In this document: piece by piece, positions 10,056 through 21,306 of the stretch
Numbering within the stretch: position 1 is the stretch's first letter
How the letters are laid out: each line of letters begins with the position of its first letter
NCBI GenBank assembly: GCA_002633025.1
Contig: NMRB01000182.1
Span: forward strand, 234,248 to 298,247
Source: Notospermus geniculatus
Lineage: Eukaryota > Nemertea > Pilidiophora > Heteronemertea > Lineidae
DNA length: 64,000 bases
Direction of reading: 5' to 3'
Made by a program: the position numbers and the translations under genes
Notes under the pieces: generated by a model
Told to the model about the DNA's origin: nothing
What the model saw: only the letters and a program-made list of their open reading frames with translations
The model's database searches: none

Positions 10056-10240
10056 AGAACTGCGATAGGAACTAAAATGGCCCCTTCGTACGCTATCATT
10101 TTCATGCACATGCTCGAGTCACAGGCCCTGGCTACTTCCCCCTTCCAACCCTACAACTGGCTCAGGTTCATAGATGATGTTTTCTCTGTGTGGACCCATG
10201 GACGTAAAAAACTGGAGGATTTCGTTGACAGGCTCAATAA
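10056..10240 (+). pseudogene. Penelope-like element reverse transcriptase fragment
   Basis: The frame reads TAIGTKMAPSYAIIFMHMLE, then NWLRFIDDVFSVWTHGRKKL. GTxMGTKMAPSYA and the FIDDxFxxW catalytic aspartates are hallmark motifs of Penelope-like RTs. Homology begins abruptly after CTTTAACAG, which could be an acceptor-like boundary or a truncation, and ends at the assembly gap. It is probably the source family of the short inverted elements nearby. Confidence 0.85.
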
Positions 10241-11167
10241 NNNNNNNNNNNNNNNNNNNNNNNNNNNNNNNNNNNNNNNNNNNNNNNNNNNNNNNNNNNN
10301 NNNNNNNNNNNNNNNNNNNNNNNNNNNNNNNNNNNNNNNNNNNNNNNNNNNNNNNNNNNNNNNNNNNNNNNNNNNNNNNNNNNNNNNNNNNNNNNNNNNN
10401 NNNNNNNNNNNNNNNNNNNNNNNNNNNNNNNNNNNNNNNNNNNNNNNNNNNNNNNNNNNNNNNNNNNNNNNNNNNNNNNNNNNNNNNNNNNNNNNNNNNN
10501 NNNNNNNNNNNNNNNNNNNNNNNNNNNNNNNNNNNNNNNNNNNNNNNNNNNNNNNNNNNNNNNNNNNNNNNNNNNNNNNNNNNNNNNNNNNNNNNNNNNN
10601 NNNNNNNNNNNNNNNNNNNNNNNNNNNNNNNNNNNNNNNNNNNNNNNNNNNNNNNNNNNNNNNNNNNNNNNNNNNNNNNNNNNNNNNNNNNNNNNNNNNN
10701 NNNNNNNNNNNNNNNNNNNNNNNNNNNNNNNNNNNNNNNNNNNNNNNNNNNNNNNNNNNNNNNNNNNNNNNNNNNNNNNNNNNNNNNNNNNNNNNNNNNN
10801 NNNNNNNNNNNNNNNNNNNNNNNNNNNNNNNNNNNNNNNNNNNNNNNNNNNNNNNNNNNNNNNNNNNNNNNNNNNNNNNNNNNNNNNNNNNNNNNNNNNN
10901 NNNNNNNNNNNNNNNNNNNNNNNNNNNNNNNNNNNNNNNNNNNNNNNNNNNNNNNNNNNNNNNNNNNNNNNNNNNNNNNNNNNNNNNNNNNNNNNNNNNN
11001 NNNNNNNNNNNNNNNNNNNNNNNNNNNNNNNNNNNNNNNNNNNNNNNNNNNNNNNNNNNNNNNNNNNNNNNNNNNNNNNNNNNNNNNNNNNNNNNNNNNN
11101 NNNNNNNNNNNNNNNNNNNNNNNNNNNNNNNNNNNNNNNNNNNNNNNNNNNNNNNNNNNNNNNNNNN
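10241..11167. other. Assembly gap (Ns)
   Basis: 927 unknown bases. Open frames that cross it are artefacts. Confidence 1.
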
Positions 11168-11404
11168 ATTACACATGTCTTATTAATTTATAAACTTTCT
11201 TTCAGCCAAATGAAGCTCTGCGCCAGTTACCTGCACTCTGCTTTTGGTCAGGCTGAGCAACCCTGCAGTTATTCAACCTTTTCTTTCAGCTAAAATAGCT
11301 TTTTCTTAATTGTCCAGCGGCCACCCGTGGGGCTTGGTCGCTATTCTTTCCTTAATTGCTTGTTTGTCCTGTCTACACAGATTTATGTAGTTCTACATTC
11401 GGGT

Positions 11405-11519
11405 TTCAGCTCAGTCTTTTCTAGAGTTTCATATTGTAAAGTTCCACTTGAAAAAGACCCCGGTTGGGGTCGAAAATTCGTGAATTCTGGAGATTGACTT
11501 CTTGTTTATTATGCTTTAA
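11405..11519 (+). mobile_element. Penelope-type arm (hammerhead-like unit)
   Basis: TTTCTAGAGTTTCATATTG through GACTTCTTGTTTATTATGC is nearly identical to the right arm of 8519-8751, including AGACCCCGGTTGGGGTCGAAAA. It lies downstream of the gap that follows the RT fragment in the same orientation, so it may be the terminal repeat of that Penelope-like element. The 237 bp before it (11168-11404) are non-coding and probably belong to the same element. Confidence 0.65.
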
Positions 11520-12160
11520 CAGAAATATATATTTTTGGCACAAAATATGCGTTTTATACATGTATTTACAAATAAATTCTCCGCACACCTCATTTATGTG
11601 GACATACATGTAACCTCCCAGAGAAAATAGCTCACTAATTGCACACGATCAAACTTTGAATGCATACTCGGTTATGTCGGTACAATGTGATACATGTAGT
11701 GTCATGGACCACAGTTCATCTACACAGATACCTTGAATATTCCACATGAAAGTTCATCATGTTATTCATACATATTTCTGCATCAAAATTTTTCAGATTT
11801 GGAAATATTGTACATGTAATTATGTAACACTACCAGCTTGCAAGAAAAAAATTACAGTCTTGATAGAGTGTAACTTTCTAAGGATTTGGGGCTGTGTTTC
11901 ATCAAAATATGATGAGTGGTTGCTGAGAGGATTTGAGATTATGTGAACTGTCGATAATCTGAGATTTTTGTGCTTTTCAATAAATTTTGGTGATATTCCA
12001 AATGTCCAAATGTCCAATTATGACTCACAAGATACACTTTCAAGCGAAACAAACCATGTTAAAATTTGCCCAGTGGTATTTGGGTCTAGGTTGGTATCGG
12101 GTGTAGATGAACTAATGTTCATGACTGTACAATTCACAATGACAAGCTCTGCCTGAGATT
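11520..12160. other. AT-rich DNA, no feature seen
   Basis: No open frame longer than about 66 codons, no repeat arms and no splice-supported exon. Confidence 0.5.
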
Positions 12161-12310
12161 TTACTCTGTCATTCGGTCCTGCCATGGGACACATCCGGCA
12201 CCTGAGAAGAAAGTTGTCAGAAACAGACGCTTCTCTTTGGCAACTTTCGTTGCATTTCTCTCCAAACTTGAAGACAGCCGTACCAGTGTTTGGTCATCTC
12301 TCCACAAGCC

Positions 12311-12976
12311 TATGGCAAGCCGTTTGTTCATTTAATCAAATAAACCAGGTTTTTTAAAAAAACTGTTTTTTTAATAAAAAAAACAGGGTTTTTTGAAAAA
12401 AATCTTGGTTTTTTACAGAATCTGGAAAAAAACAAGTTTTTTTCCAATAAACTTGTTTTTTAAAAAAAGTTTTTTTCCCATTTTGCAGAAAAGAAAGTAG
12501 GTTTTAAAAAAAACTAGGTTTAAAAAAACAAATTTATTAAAAAAAAAAAAGTTTGTATAAAAAAAGTATTTTTTTAAAAACCTGGTTTATTTTATTAAAT
12601 GAACAAACGGCTTACAAAAAAACTGCTTTTTCCTTTTATTAGACAAATGGCGAGTTGTATCAAAATAAACCAACTTTATTTTAAAACAACTAGGTTTCTT
12701 TTAAAAAAACAAGTTTCTTTTAAAAAAAACAAGTTTCTTTTTTAAAAACCTGTTTTTTTAAAAAAAACAGTTGTTTTAAAAATAAAATTGTTTTTTTTCA
12801 TTCAGGTAAAAAAACTAGGATTTTTTGAATAAATGAACACTTGGCTAAAAAACAATTTTTTGAAGAATAAACCAAGATTCTTTGCGATGAAGTGAAATAA
12901 GTCTATTTTTTAATAATAAAACTAGGTTTAAAAAAAATTGGTTTATTTGATTTAAAATGTACAAACGGCTTGCCAT
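12311..12976. mobile_element. AT-rich palindromic element inserted in transposase
   Basis: The ends are inverted: ATGGCAAGCCGTTTGT then CATTTAATCAAATAAACC on the left, and the reverse complement on the right, with a further inverted copy of the arm near 12578-12615. It is flanked by a 7-bp duplication ACAAGCC (12304-12310 and 12977-12983) with one extra base at the left junction. The interior is runs of A and T with CAAGTTT and AACCAGG words and no ORF. The first bases ATGGCA match those of the foldback element at 14068-16135, suggesting one family. Confidence 0.8.
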
Positions 12977-13134
12977 ACAAGCCAGGTTTAAATGAACCAT
13001 CTGCATTTTCAGTGTCCCTGACGCTCAAGTACGCGTGCTTCCTTTTCTCCACCAAATAATTATGTAGACAACATGCTGCTAAAATGATTCGTGTTACTCG
13101 ATCAGGACTCAGTTTGATTTTAGTCAAGACAAGC

Positions 13135-14020
13135 CTGCCGGCCTGGATGGGTCACGTGGGTGGGGATCGTGATTTGATGAAGGGATATAAGGAGTTAAAA
13201 TGGGTGGGGGGCACTTGACTGACAGATACGAGAGCTCAATCCATACGGGACACCAGTTCCTTACACACCGTGCCATAACTAGCACAGGGATCTGACGCGA
13301 AAGTTGTAAACCCTCATCAGGATTGTTATTTGTATTGCACAAACACTCCACTACTCAACAATCAGCCTCATAATGCCACGATGACCCAGATTCGTGGTAT
13401 AGGCTAACATAAGCCCCAGCTGTATATCTGCTTATCAGTCGTCACTGGCATTTTTAGACTGGTCAAAGCAGACCCTACACCTGTCTTAGTGAACTTGGCG
13501 TTCATTTGAGGAAAATCCAAGGGATTGTTCATTTGTTCTTCCTGCCATATCCCAGAATGCATCACAGCCCGATAAACTAAATCACTGCTGCCATGATATT
13601 AGCACTGGTTTTACACAGGAAATGATTTTCGACTTCGTTTACTTACTAAACGAACTTAACTGCAGGTGAGAAACGAACTCGCTGAACAGATTACTTGACT
13701 AAGTCGATAGCCCCCCCCCCCCTCAGGGTGCAATTTTATGGTTCTTTGAAAGTACTAGCGTCAACCAAACGTCCAACATTTTTCCATCGTCGACCACTCT
13801 TGGCCCACGCTAGTACACAAACATGTACGGTGATGCATAGCAAACCATGACCAACTGATCTTCATGAAACCCCCAAGGAAAACTGACAAAACCGTCTTTA
13901 CTGCACTCACACTCAACGTTCTCAGCTCATTACCTCCTGGACACGAGAAAATGACCCACACAAACCATCAAAATGGATACAAATGGTCACTTTTTAAAGG
14001 ATTTATATATATCTTTATTC
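13135..14020. other. Unidentified 0.9-kb block inside the transposase pseudogene
   Basis: It separates the LDKPKEE and LTKIKLSP parts of the transposase. I see no terminal inverted repeats and no recognisable coding sequence; a C10 run lies near 13711-13722. It could be an insertion that also deleted about 25 codons. Confidence 0.4.
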
Positions 14021-14067
14021 CTCCTTCGGTTTGTCTAAATTTCTTTGCGGAAAGGGTTTCATCAGGT

Positions 14068-16135
14068 ATGGCACGCCAAAACGGAAAATATTCAGAACTT
14101 TCTACAACCATTCAGAACTTTCTACAAACGTTCAGAACTGATTTATATATATATGCAGAACAAAAATATCCATGCAGATCGAAAATATATCCATGCAGAT
14201 CGAAATATTCATTTAGAACAAAAAAATATATCGGTGCAGATCAAACTATCTATTCAGAACGAATTATATCCATGCAGGTTGGAACTATATCTATGCAGAA
14301 CGAAACAACAAATTATAACTATTCAGATTGAAACAGTAACTTATATCTATTCAGATTGAAACAGTAAATTATAACTATTCAGATTGAAACTGTAACTTGT
14401 ATCTATTCAGATTGAAACAGTAAATTATATCTATGCAGAACGAAACACCAAATTATATCTATGCAGATTGAAACGGGTGTCTACAAAACTAAGACCTAAG
14501 ACCTACAAAAGTAAGACCCCACAGTGCAAAACTAAGACCCTGTTATAAACGTAAGACCCCCATAGTACAAAACTAAGACCCTGTTATAAAAGAAATGAAG
14601 GCAATAGAGGGCGTCATGAACTCAATAGGGGGCGTATCTCGCTTATCTTAGCCTGGTTCCCTGGCCACCGTCTAGATGGCGCTGTGTAGACGGTGGCCAG
14701 GCAGTAACCGTTTGCTTTTCCCCTGAATTCCGGGGAAAGGGTATGGCCTCGGATTCATAGCGTCAATTAATCTGAGAATGAAAAGGACGAATTTGGGAAT
14801 AATGATAGAGGGAAAATATGGATTTAGCTAATTCATACGTGTTACACACAGCACTGGTAAAAAGAACGAACATTTATGAGTTTGAAGTATTTTTTTCTTG
14901 GTCGAATCGATTACACATGAATCTAGGCTGGCTTTGTCTCCTGGCCACGACGTCACTTCTCAATCAATTCAACGGCTACTGCCTGGCCTCCGTCTACGCA
15001 GCGCCATCTCGACGGTGGCCAGGGAACCAGGCTACGCTTATCTTAGTTCCAAATTCCTCCGCTAGGGGTGCAAAGTCGCGGATGATCACTCGGGAGTACT
15101 CGACAATGTTCGGAATCGTGAATCTTCGGCAATCTTCGGTTTTTCTCGAATATCTCCGTTATTTATTAACATATTCCGATGAAACCAAGACGACCTTGAC
15201 TCTTGACCTCTCACCTTCCTCACTGACACTCGGACACACAAAAAAACCTGCAGGAAGGAGCTAACAAGGGTCAGGCATGTCTGAACCTTGTTAGCTCTTT
15301 CCTGCAGGTTTTTTGTGTGTCCGAGTGGTCAGCGAGGAAGGTGAAATCGAGGTCAAGGGTCAAGGTCGTCTTGGTTTCATTGGAATATGTTAATAAATAA
15401 CGGAGATATCTGAGAAAAACCGAAGATTGCCGAAGATTCACGAGTAATTCCGAACATTGCCGAGTACTCCCGAGTGATCATCCGCGACTTTGCACCCCTA
15501 GCGGAGGAATTTGGAACTAAGATAAGCGAGATACGCCCCCTATTGAGTTCATGACGCCCTCTATTGCCTTCTTTTCTTTTATAACAGGGTCTTAGTTTTG
15601 TACTGTGGGTGTCTTACTTTGATAACAGGGTCTCAGTTTTGCACTGTGGGGTCTTACTTTTGTAGGTCTTAGGCCTTAGTTTTGCAGACACCCGTTTCAA
15701 TCTGCATAGATATGTGTTTCGTTCTGCATAGAAATAATTTACTGTTTCAATCTGAATAGATATAAGTTACTGTTTCAATCTGAATAGTTATAATTTACTG
15801 TTTCAATCTGAATAGATATAAGTTACTGTTTCAATCTGAATAGTTATAATTTGTCGTTTCGTTCTGCATAGATATAGTTCCAACCTGCATGGATATAATT
15901 CGTTCTGAATAGATAGTTTGATCTGCACTGATATATTTTTTGTTGTGAATGAATATTTCGATCTGCATGGATCGATATATTTTGGATCTGCATGGATATT
16001 TTTGTTCTGCATAGATATAAATCAGCTCTGAACGTTTGTAGAAAGTTCTGAATGGTTGTAGAAAGTTCTGAACGGTTGTAGAAAGTTCTGCATAGATATA
16101 ATCCAATCTGAATATTTTCCGTTTTCGCGTGCCAT
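14068..16135. mobile_element. Foldback element (TU-like), 2.07 kb
   Basis: Two long inverted arms meet near 15275. Each begins ATGGCACGC(C/G)AAAACGG, followed by tandem units of about 20 bp (such as ATATCCATGCAGATCGAA) grading into 28-bp units (AAACAGTAAATTATAACTATTCAGATTG-type), then a unique inner domain with AAAACTAAGACC words and GAAGATTGCCGAAGATTC. It is flanked by ATCAGGT (14061-14067 and 16137-16143), a 7-bp duplication. Modular arms with outer tandem repeats resemble the TU foldback family of sea urchins and Drosophila FB. No ORF longer than arm-derived frames. It contains a MITE in the left arm. Confidence 0.85.
14651..15034. mobile_element. 384-bp MITE with 11-bp target duplication
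   Basis: It lies in only one arm of the foldback palindrome, so the empty site is visible in the other arm near 15519-15532. It is flanked by CGCTTATCTTA at 14640-14650 and 15035-15045. Ends are inverted: GCCTGGTTCCCTGGCCACCG, then AGATGGCGCTG. The left end holds a second inverted copy of GGCCACCGTCTA, making a nested hairpin. A 9-11 bp duplication fits Mutator-like elements; the superfamily is inference. Confidence 0.85.
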
Positions 16136-16506
16136 TATCAGGTGTTCATGGGGAATGCGTCATCACCAGCAATATGATGGATCATAACGTTATTCGGTCC
16201 GCCGTCTACATGCTTGGGTGGTGGAATATTGAGCAAGTTGTCGTCCATGGCCTTTTTCAGAGTACAGTCATTTTCAGCACGTCCTCCTGCTCCCACGTCC
16301 ACGTAAATGAACCGGTAATTGGCGTCTACCAAAGCCATCGGTATAAGACTGAAGAAGTGCTTATAATTAAAATACACTGAACCGCTGTTGTCTGGCTGCT
16401 GAATCTCAATATGTTTTCCATCAATGGCCCGTAGGCAACATGGATATTGTCATCGCTCCTCGAACGTATCTGCTATTTGTTGCCATTCTTCCACAGTTGT
16501 AGGTGT

Positions 16507-18170
16507 CTGAAAAACAACCATTCATAAATTTTACATTTGCATACTTGCAGAATTCTTCGACAAACAACATTCAGGCGTCTGATCATTTCGGTGATGAAAG
16601 TTTCCTGGTGGAGGAAGATGACAATGAGAATTTGACCTTCAACTAGAACTGTGAAATGTGCTTAACAGCAAATTTGATGGTCACCACCTTCTGCAAAATT
16701 GCTGTTTGTGCGTTTGAAGGAAGGGTGAAGAAGATGGATGTTTGGGTCCGTGGGTGAGACAAAAGAGTGTGCTCTTTGGGAGACACTGCAGATGGGTCAC
16801 AGAGTCAAGTATCAAAGAACAAAATTTTAAAAAAAAATGCAGAAGTTCATTTAAAAAATAAAAATTGGAAAGTGCATGGATAGATTGACATGGTGAAGCA
16901 GGTCTCATACATGTATCTCATCAATACCACTAATAAGATGACACAATTGCAGATAAAAATTCCAAAACGTAATATTTCTTGAAGGCAGTATCCTCCTGAA
17001 TACTTTCAGGCTTAGTACTGATGATGCATCTTCCGAGAACAGACTACAAAACTTTGGCAGCTGAAAAAAAGAAAAAAAACAATTAGACATAGGCCTATGC
17101 ATGATAGGCCTAGGCCTCATGATGGCCTACCTGCTCACAGCTAGCTCGGCCATGATGAGGCCTACCGGTGGCCCTCAGGTCCTGAGTCCTATCCTATTAT
17201 AGCTAAGCTGTCAAGCTGAAGTGAAGCTAAGCTGAGCGCTGTGCTGTGCATCTCATCTATCTACTAGGTATCTGTAGGCCCAACCCTACATACACTAGGC
17301 CTACAGAAGAGTACACTGCATCCTCAGATGTCAGACATAGGCCTAGCCTAACGTTTACGTTAGTTTACAATAGCTAAAAGCATATTATCAGGCATGTCAG
17401 GCTGATGTCAAATTTTCGCCGAAAACAAATGTGACACGCCGATATTAGGCCTAGGGTGCTATACCTCATTTAGGCCTACATGCATGTAGGCCTGTCATGT
17501 CATGTCCATCAAATGTGTACAGTGATCAGTGATACACGGCACCACGCACGTGCACACGATATGCGAATCGATCGGCGAGCGGTAAGCATGGTCATGGTAG
17601 GCCTAAGCCTACGCATTCTTTCGCGGCGTTTATCTGACGATGTGAACAAAATCGTGTCATTTTACCTAGTGAATGCTGTGAACTGATGATTGATGTTTCT
17701 CTTCATTAGGTCAAAGACACTTGAACACTTTGGATAACTTGATAGAACAGATTTTTTATACAAGATAAGCGAACTCACCTTATGAGGATCTAACCCATTC
17801 TGCGCATGCGTGTGGTCCTGCGCTTGATCCACGACGATGACGCAGCATTAGGCCTATTCGTAATTATTTATTCATAAGCATATTGTTATAACAAAAATTA
17901 ACAAAGTAGTCGCGAAAAGAACAGATGTGGGTGTTCTTTTCTTGCCAAAGTAATGGGCTGTTCAAAGGAAGCCCCAACTCCAACTCTACCAAGTGGAGTC
18001 CTCCACACCAAGGCCCCTTCGCATCAGCCAATGAGAAATCATTATGGTAAGGACATGTGCTTTGTACCTAAAAATAGAATGCGCTAAAAATAGAGAGAAA
18101 AAATGCTTCAAAATCACCTTAACGGTCGACTTTTTCAAAAAAAAATGTGTCGTTGCACTACATTAAATTG
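16507..18170. other. Non-coding region rich in AGGCCTA
   Basis: Directly 5' of the transposase exon. No conserved coding motif found on either strand. The exon that should link the transposase N-terminal part (24.0-25.9 kb) to this one was looked for here and not identified. Confidence 0.45.
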
Positions 18171-18286
18171 CCACCTATGGAACTGTGGCGATGAAATCTT
18201 TGTTCATAGAGCCGTTCGGCTGGATTCGTGTCATAATTGCCCAGGAAGAAAAATCCAGCAGAAGAAAGAATTCTGAGTGATCTCAA

Positions 18287-18321
18287 TATGGTCACCACAC
18301 TGTGAGTGTGTGGTGACCATA
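18287..18321. repeat. Short palindrome ATGGTCACCACAC
   Basis: ATGGTCACCACAC and GTGTGTGGTGACCAT are separated by about five bases. It interrupts what may be coding sequence of the BESS-type ORF. Confidence 0.6.
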
Positions 18322-18453
18322 ATGACTTCCAACCACCAAGCCCGCGTGGAGATGACGAAATTGATCAGTCAGCCAGTAAATCGACAAAGGAACCATTGAA
18401 ACTACGATGTAAATCAGCAAAACGCTGAACAAGAAAATGAACTGATAAACACT

Positions 18454-18894
18454 TTGTCACAATCGATCGCTCAGAGAAAAGAAAAACGCCTGAAGAAGGA
18501 AACTGAAAGTGGAAAAGAAAATTGTGCACTTTCTGCATTCGGTCGGTACGTTACACAGACCATGCAGACCCTGTCCGAATTGGAACCGAAGGTACGACAT
18601 CTGACACAGAACAGGATAAACACCCTCTTCCAGGCACAGTCGGGTACATTATATCCAGATTTACAAATGGGTAATAATGCCGAGTTACAAGGAAGCTATG
18701 CCAGCCAATCATTTTCCCAAGAAAAGTGGCAGCCACTGCAACAGCAATTTCAACCTCCTCTTCATGTGAATTCTCAGTTCAGTAACTGGGCAGCACCACC
18801 TCAGCAAGACAGTAACTTTGGTTTTCAAAGTGATCAGTTTCCTCAAGATACATGTAATTCATTCTCTACCCTGAAACAAGTGACACCGGTGTAA
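18454..18894 (+). pseudogene. BESS-motif protein remnant (possible Harbinger second ORF)
   Basis: An open frame of 146 codons without an ATG at its start: a Lys/Glu-rich segment, then FGRYVTQTMQTLSELEPKVR, which resembles a BESS interaction motif, then a Gln-rich tail (QPLQQQFQPP) and a stop. Upstream, 18341-18426 is open in another frame (PPSPRGDDEIDQSASK) and may be the linker of the same protein, so a frameshift is likely. MADF/Myb-BESS proteins are commonly encoded next to Harbinger transposases, and the divergent orientation relative to the transposase fits. The N-terminal DNA-binding domain is not visible. Confidence 0.5.
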
Positions 18895-19094
18895 CAGAAC
18901 AGACTGCCCTATGCGCAGGATGCCCCACGGGGCATCCTGTACTAGAAATTTCTGATATTAATTGTCCTACTGGACAATGAAAATTAACTGAGTCCTGTTT
19001 TTATTTGCCCTGCCCGGGCGTTGAAATTCAGGCGTTGCATTAAAAAAATTGAAAGCCATTGCCCTGTGTTGCTATTGTTCGTATAGGTCTATAA

Positions 19095-19224
19095 GGCTTC
19101 CCTTACGTAGAAATATTCGGTATACGAAAACGCCGGTTAACAAAGGCATTCCGAGGATTCACGACCGTAAAGCCATTGTTAACCGGCGTTTTCGTATACC
19201 GTATACTTCCATGTAAAGGAAGCC
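19095..19224. repeat. 130-bp palindromic MITE
   Basis: GGCTTCCCTTACGTAG and GGTATACGAAAACGCCGG on the left are mirrored by CCGGCGTTTTCGTATACC and TGTAAAGGAAGCC on the right. Arms of about 50 bp and a short centre. Confidence 0.75.
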
Positions 19225-19564
19225 TGCACCTAATGGCATTACTCCTTTCTGGCAAACTCAGGAAGGCGGGGCCTAATGACTGCCAATCATCAAGACGAAC
19301 TGTTTACATTCTATTTATAGATTCTCCTCAATATAGATCTGTTAACATTACATAATAACAATTTGGAAGTCTGGTACTGCTGGCTGATTTAATGGGTTTA
19401 TACAGGATTAAACCTGCCCATGGTGATTTGAATGGCAAAGTAATTGGACCTTGTTGTGTTGTTTATAGAATAAGATGTGTGACTGTGTATTCAGCATAAG
19501 AAACTTGTGTGATCTTGATCCCCTTCACACTATGAACCTACACGTTTCGGTCTGGACTGGGCAA

Positions 19565-19707
19565 TAGGGAGGTTGAGATCAGTGACTTGTCACGGATCCT
19601 TAATACGTAACGGATAGAAATCTGTACAACGAGGACAAATCTTGTCGACATTGTGATCCGTTTTCGTATAAAAGATCCATGATAAGTCGCTGATCTCAAC
19701 CTCTCTA
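19565..19707. repeat. MITE, TAGGGAGGTT family
   Basis: TAGGGAGGTTGAGATCAG on the left and CTGATCTCAACCTCTCTA on the right. Same outer decamer as four elements in the cadherin introns. The outer TA may be a duplicated target, as in Tc1/mariner-type MITEs. Confidence 0.75.
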
Positions 19708-19731
19708 AAACAGATCGAGACAGTTTGTCCC

Positions 19732-19876
19732 GGTGTGACAGGAATCAAAGTCCCCCTGGAATCAAAGTCCGGTCCTTTTGTTCAGCCAGGGACCATCCCC
19801 ATTCGGATATGACCTTAGCGGGCTATTGTTTGGCGGACTTGCACTCGCATTCCTGGGACGTTGATTCCTGTCACAC
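19732..19876. repeat. MITE, GGTGTGACAGGAATCAA family
   Basis: Inverted ends GGTGTGACAGGAATCAA and TTGATTCCTGTCACACC; the interior has AAAGTCCGGTC and GTTTGGCGGACTTGC. This is the best preserved of three copies in the window. Confidence 0.75.
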
Positions 19877-20466
19877 CAGCCATGATCCGACAATGGGGGA
19901 GGGTACATATTGATAAACCTGTCTTTCACTAGCAAGAACCCGTGGCAGTCGGCTATTCTGAGTTTGCCCGAGGTTGGAATGCACGGCATGACTGGAATTG
20001 GTGCAACACGGTGTGCGGTAGGGAGAATTTAGAAAGCAATCGAACAACACCGTTAAAAAAAATAAAATTGCTACCAGAACTAAGTCCCCTTCACAAATTA
20101 AACCACCCGTTGCATCAGGATATGGTATCCTCTATTACCATGCCGAATTTTCAGGCAAAACAAAGCTTCTAAGTGTGACTTTATTGAGCCGACTTCCAGC
20201 ATTATTATATAGATTATTTGAGTGTCCGCCACACAGTAAAGCGGGCACTGGCATTCGGGAGGCCTTCTCAGACAATACATCTTACCAAATTAGCCACAAG
20301 TTAGCACAATAGGAAGGTACCCCCCCCCCCTAATTTTTTAGAAAAAAAATTGGCTCAAGAATGCAGTTCCGAGTCACCATTTTCTGACAGTCACACGGAT
20401 CGATATCACAATATCAATAAAAAGGCGACAAGAAAAATAAAAGGAGGTGAAACTGATTGATAAAAA

Positions 20467-20547
20467 AAGGAACTGTCATGATGGGGCTTGAACCCGCGGC
20501 CTTCCATTTGATAACCACACATGCTAACCACTCGGCCACCGGGGCTC
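20467..20547 (-). repeat. tRNA-derived sequence (SINE head or tRNA pseudogene)
   Basis: On the minus strand there is an A box TGGCCGAGTGGTTAGCA and, about 35 bases later, a B box GGTTCAAGCCC. The presumed acceptor stems (GCCCCGG and TCATGAC) do not pair, so this is not a functional tRNA gene. Confidence 0.55.
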
Positions 20548-21306
20548 TAATGCTACAAAGGTCCACATAGTACGGCACAAAAATCGACAATGATATAATG
20601 ATATCTACGAAATGAGGGGAATGATACTTAGGTAGGCCTACCTTCCCCAGAAAAGCATTGATATAAAACTTTTTATCCTGGTAGTGGTTATAAAATAACG
20701 TTTTCATCAAGCATATTCAAAAAAAAATCCGGGATTGTGTGAGATGAAACCGCCTCATCTGGCATGTCTGGAATGAAGCTTTCTGATTGGCTGTTTACAA
20801 CGGTGTGAAAAAGAACTGGTTTGGCGTTATTTGCACCGTGACGGTACAAATAGCCATTGCGATTTTAGATATCTCAATTGAATTCATCTCATTTTTCTCA
20901 CTGACACACTTGTCAGAAAGCCAAGCATTGGGCATTTTCAGAACTGCAAGGGTTAATTCTCCAGCTTTTTTATGTAAGCAAGACGGGCGGTATACTAGGG
21001 TCTGACTTCACCCACACTTTCATTGAAGTCAGATTTTCTCTGTGCTTGAAGCATTGAGAAAGGTCAAACTTCAAGCTCAAATCCCACCCCACCATAATGC
21101 CACAGTTCTGCAAACCTGTATACAATATACCTCTGAGTATTGTCCCATACAGTCACACTAACGATTACTGCAAGAGTAATTACCCCCTGATTGCATTAAC
21201 ATTGTACAAGTGGCCACAACTACTACTACAAAAGGTTTCCTGATGCTATTATTTGCTGAGAGCTATTTTAGGACCTGTCATTCACTCCCCTCACTGCCTT
21301 CCTTAT

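Larger units (their letters stand above)
12161..16506 (-). pseudogene. Harbinger (HARBI1-like) transposase pseudogene, C-terminal exon
   Basis: Read on the minus strand from an acceptor (TTTTTCAG at 16507-16514): TPTTVEEWQQIADTFEER, a TGA at 16450-16452 where the family has Trp, then LRAIDGKHIE (first Asp), YFNYKHFFSLIPMALVDANY, DVGAGGRAEND (second Asp) and GDDAFPMNT (third Asp). A foldback element (14068-16135) then interrupts; LMKPFPQRNLDKPKEE resumes near 14060; about 0.9 kb of unrelated DNA follows; LTKIKLSPDRVTRIILAACC and LHNYLVEKRKHAY lie at 12985-13130. An AT-rich element (12311-12976) splits the C-terminus, whose end (WRDDQTLVRLSS ... VPWQDRMTE) lies at 12161-12303. This is a DDE nuclease of PIF/Harbinger transposons or a host HARBI1-like copy; clearly inactive. 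Confidence 0.88.

Noticed and set aside
10029-11193. Long open frames of 340-385 codons on both strands
   Set aside because: They consist of Ns in the assembly gap; only the first 60 codons on the plus strand (Penelope-like RT) are real.
13864-14359. ORFs with IHADRK/AEQKYPCRSK repeats
   Set aside because: They arise from tandem units in the foldback arm; the mirrored arm yields the same frames on the other strand.
20467-20547. Functional tRNA gene
   Set aside because: A and B boxes are present but the acceptor stem does not pair.
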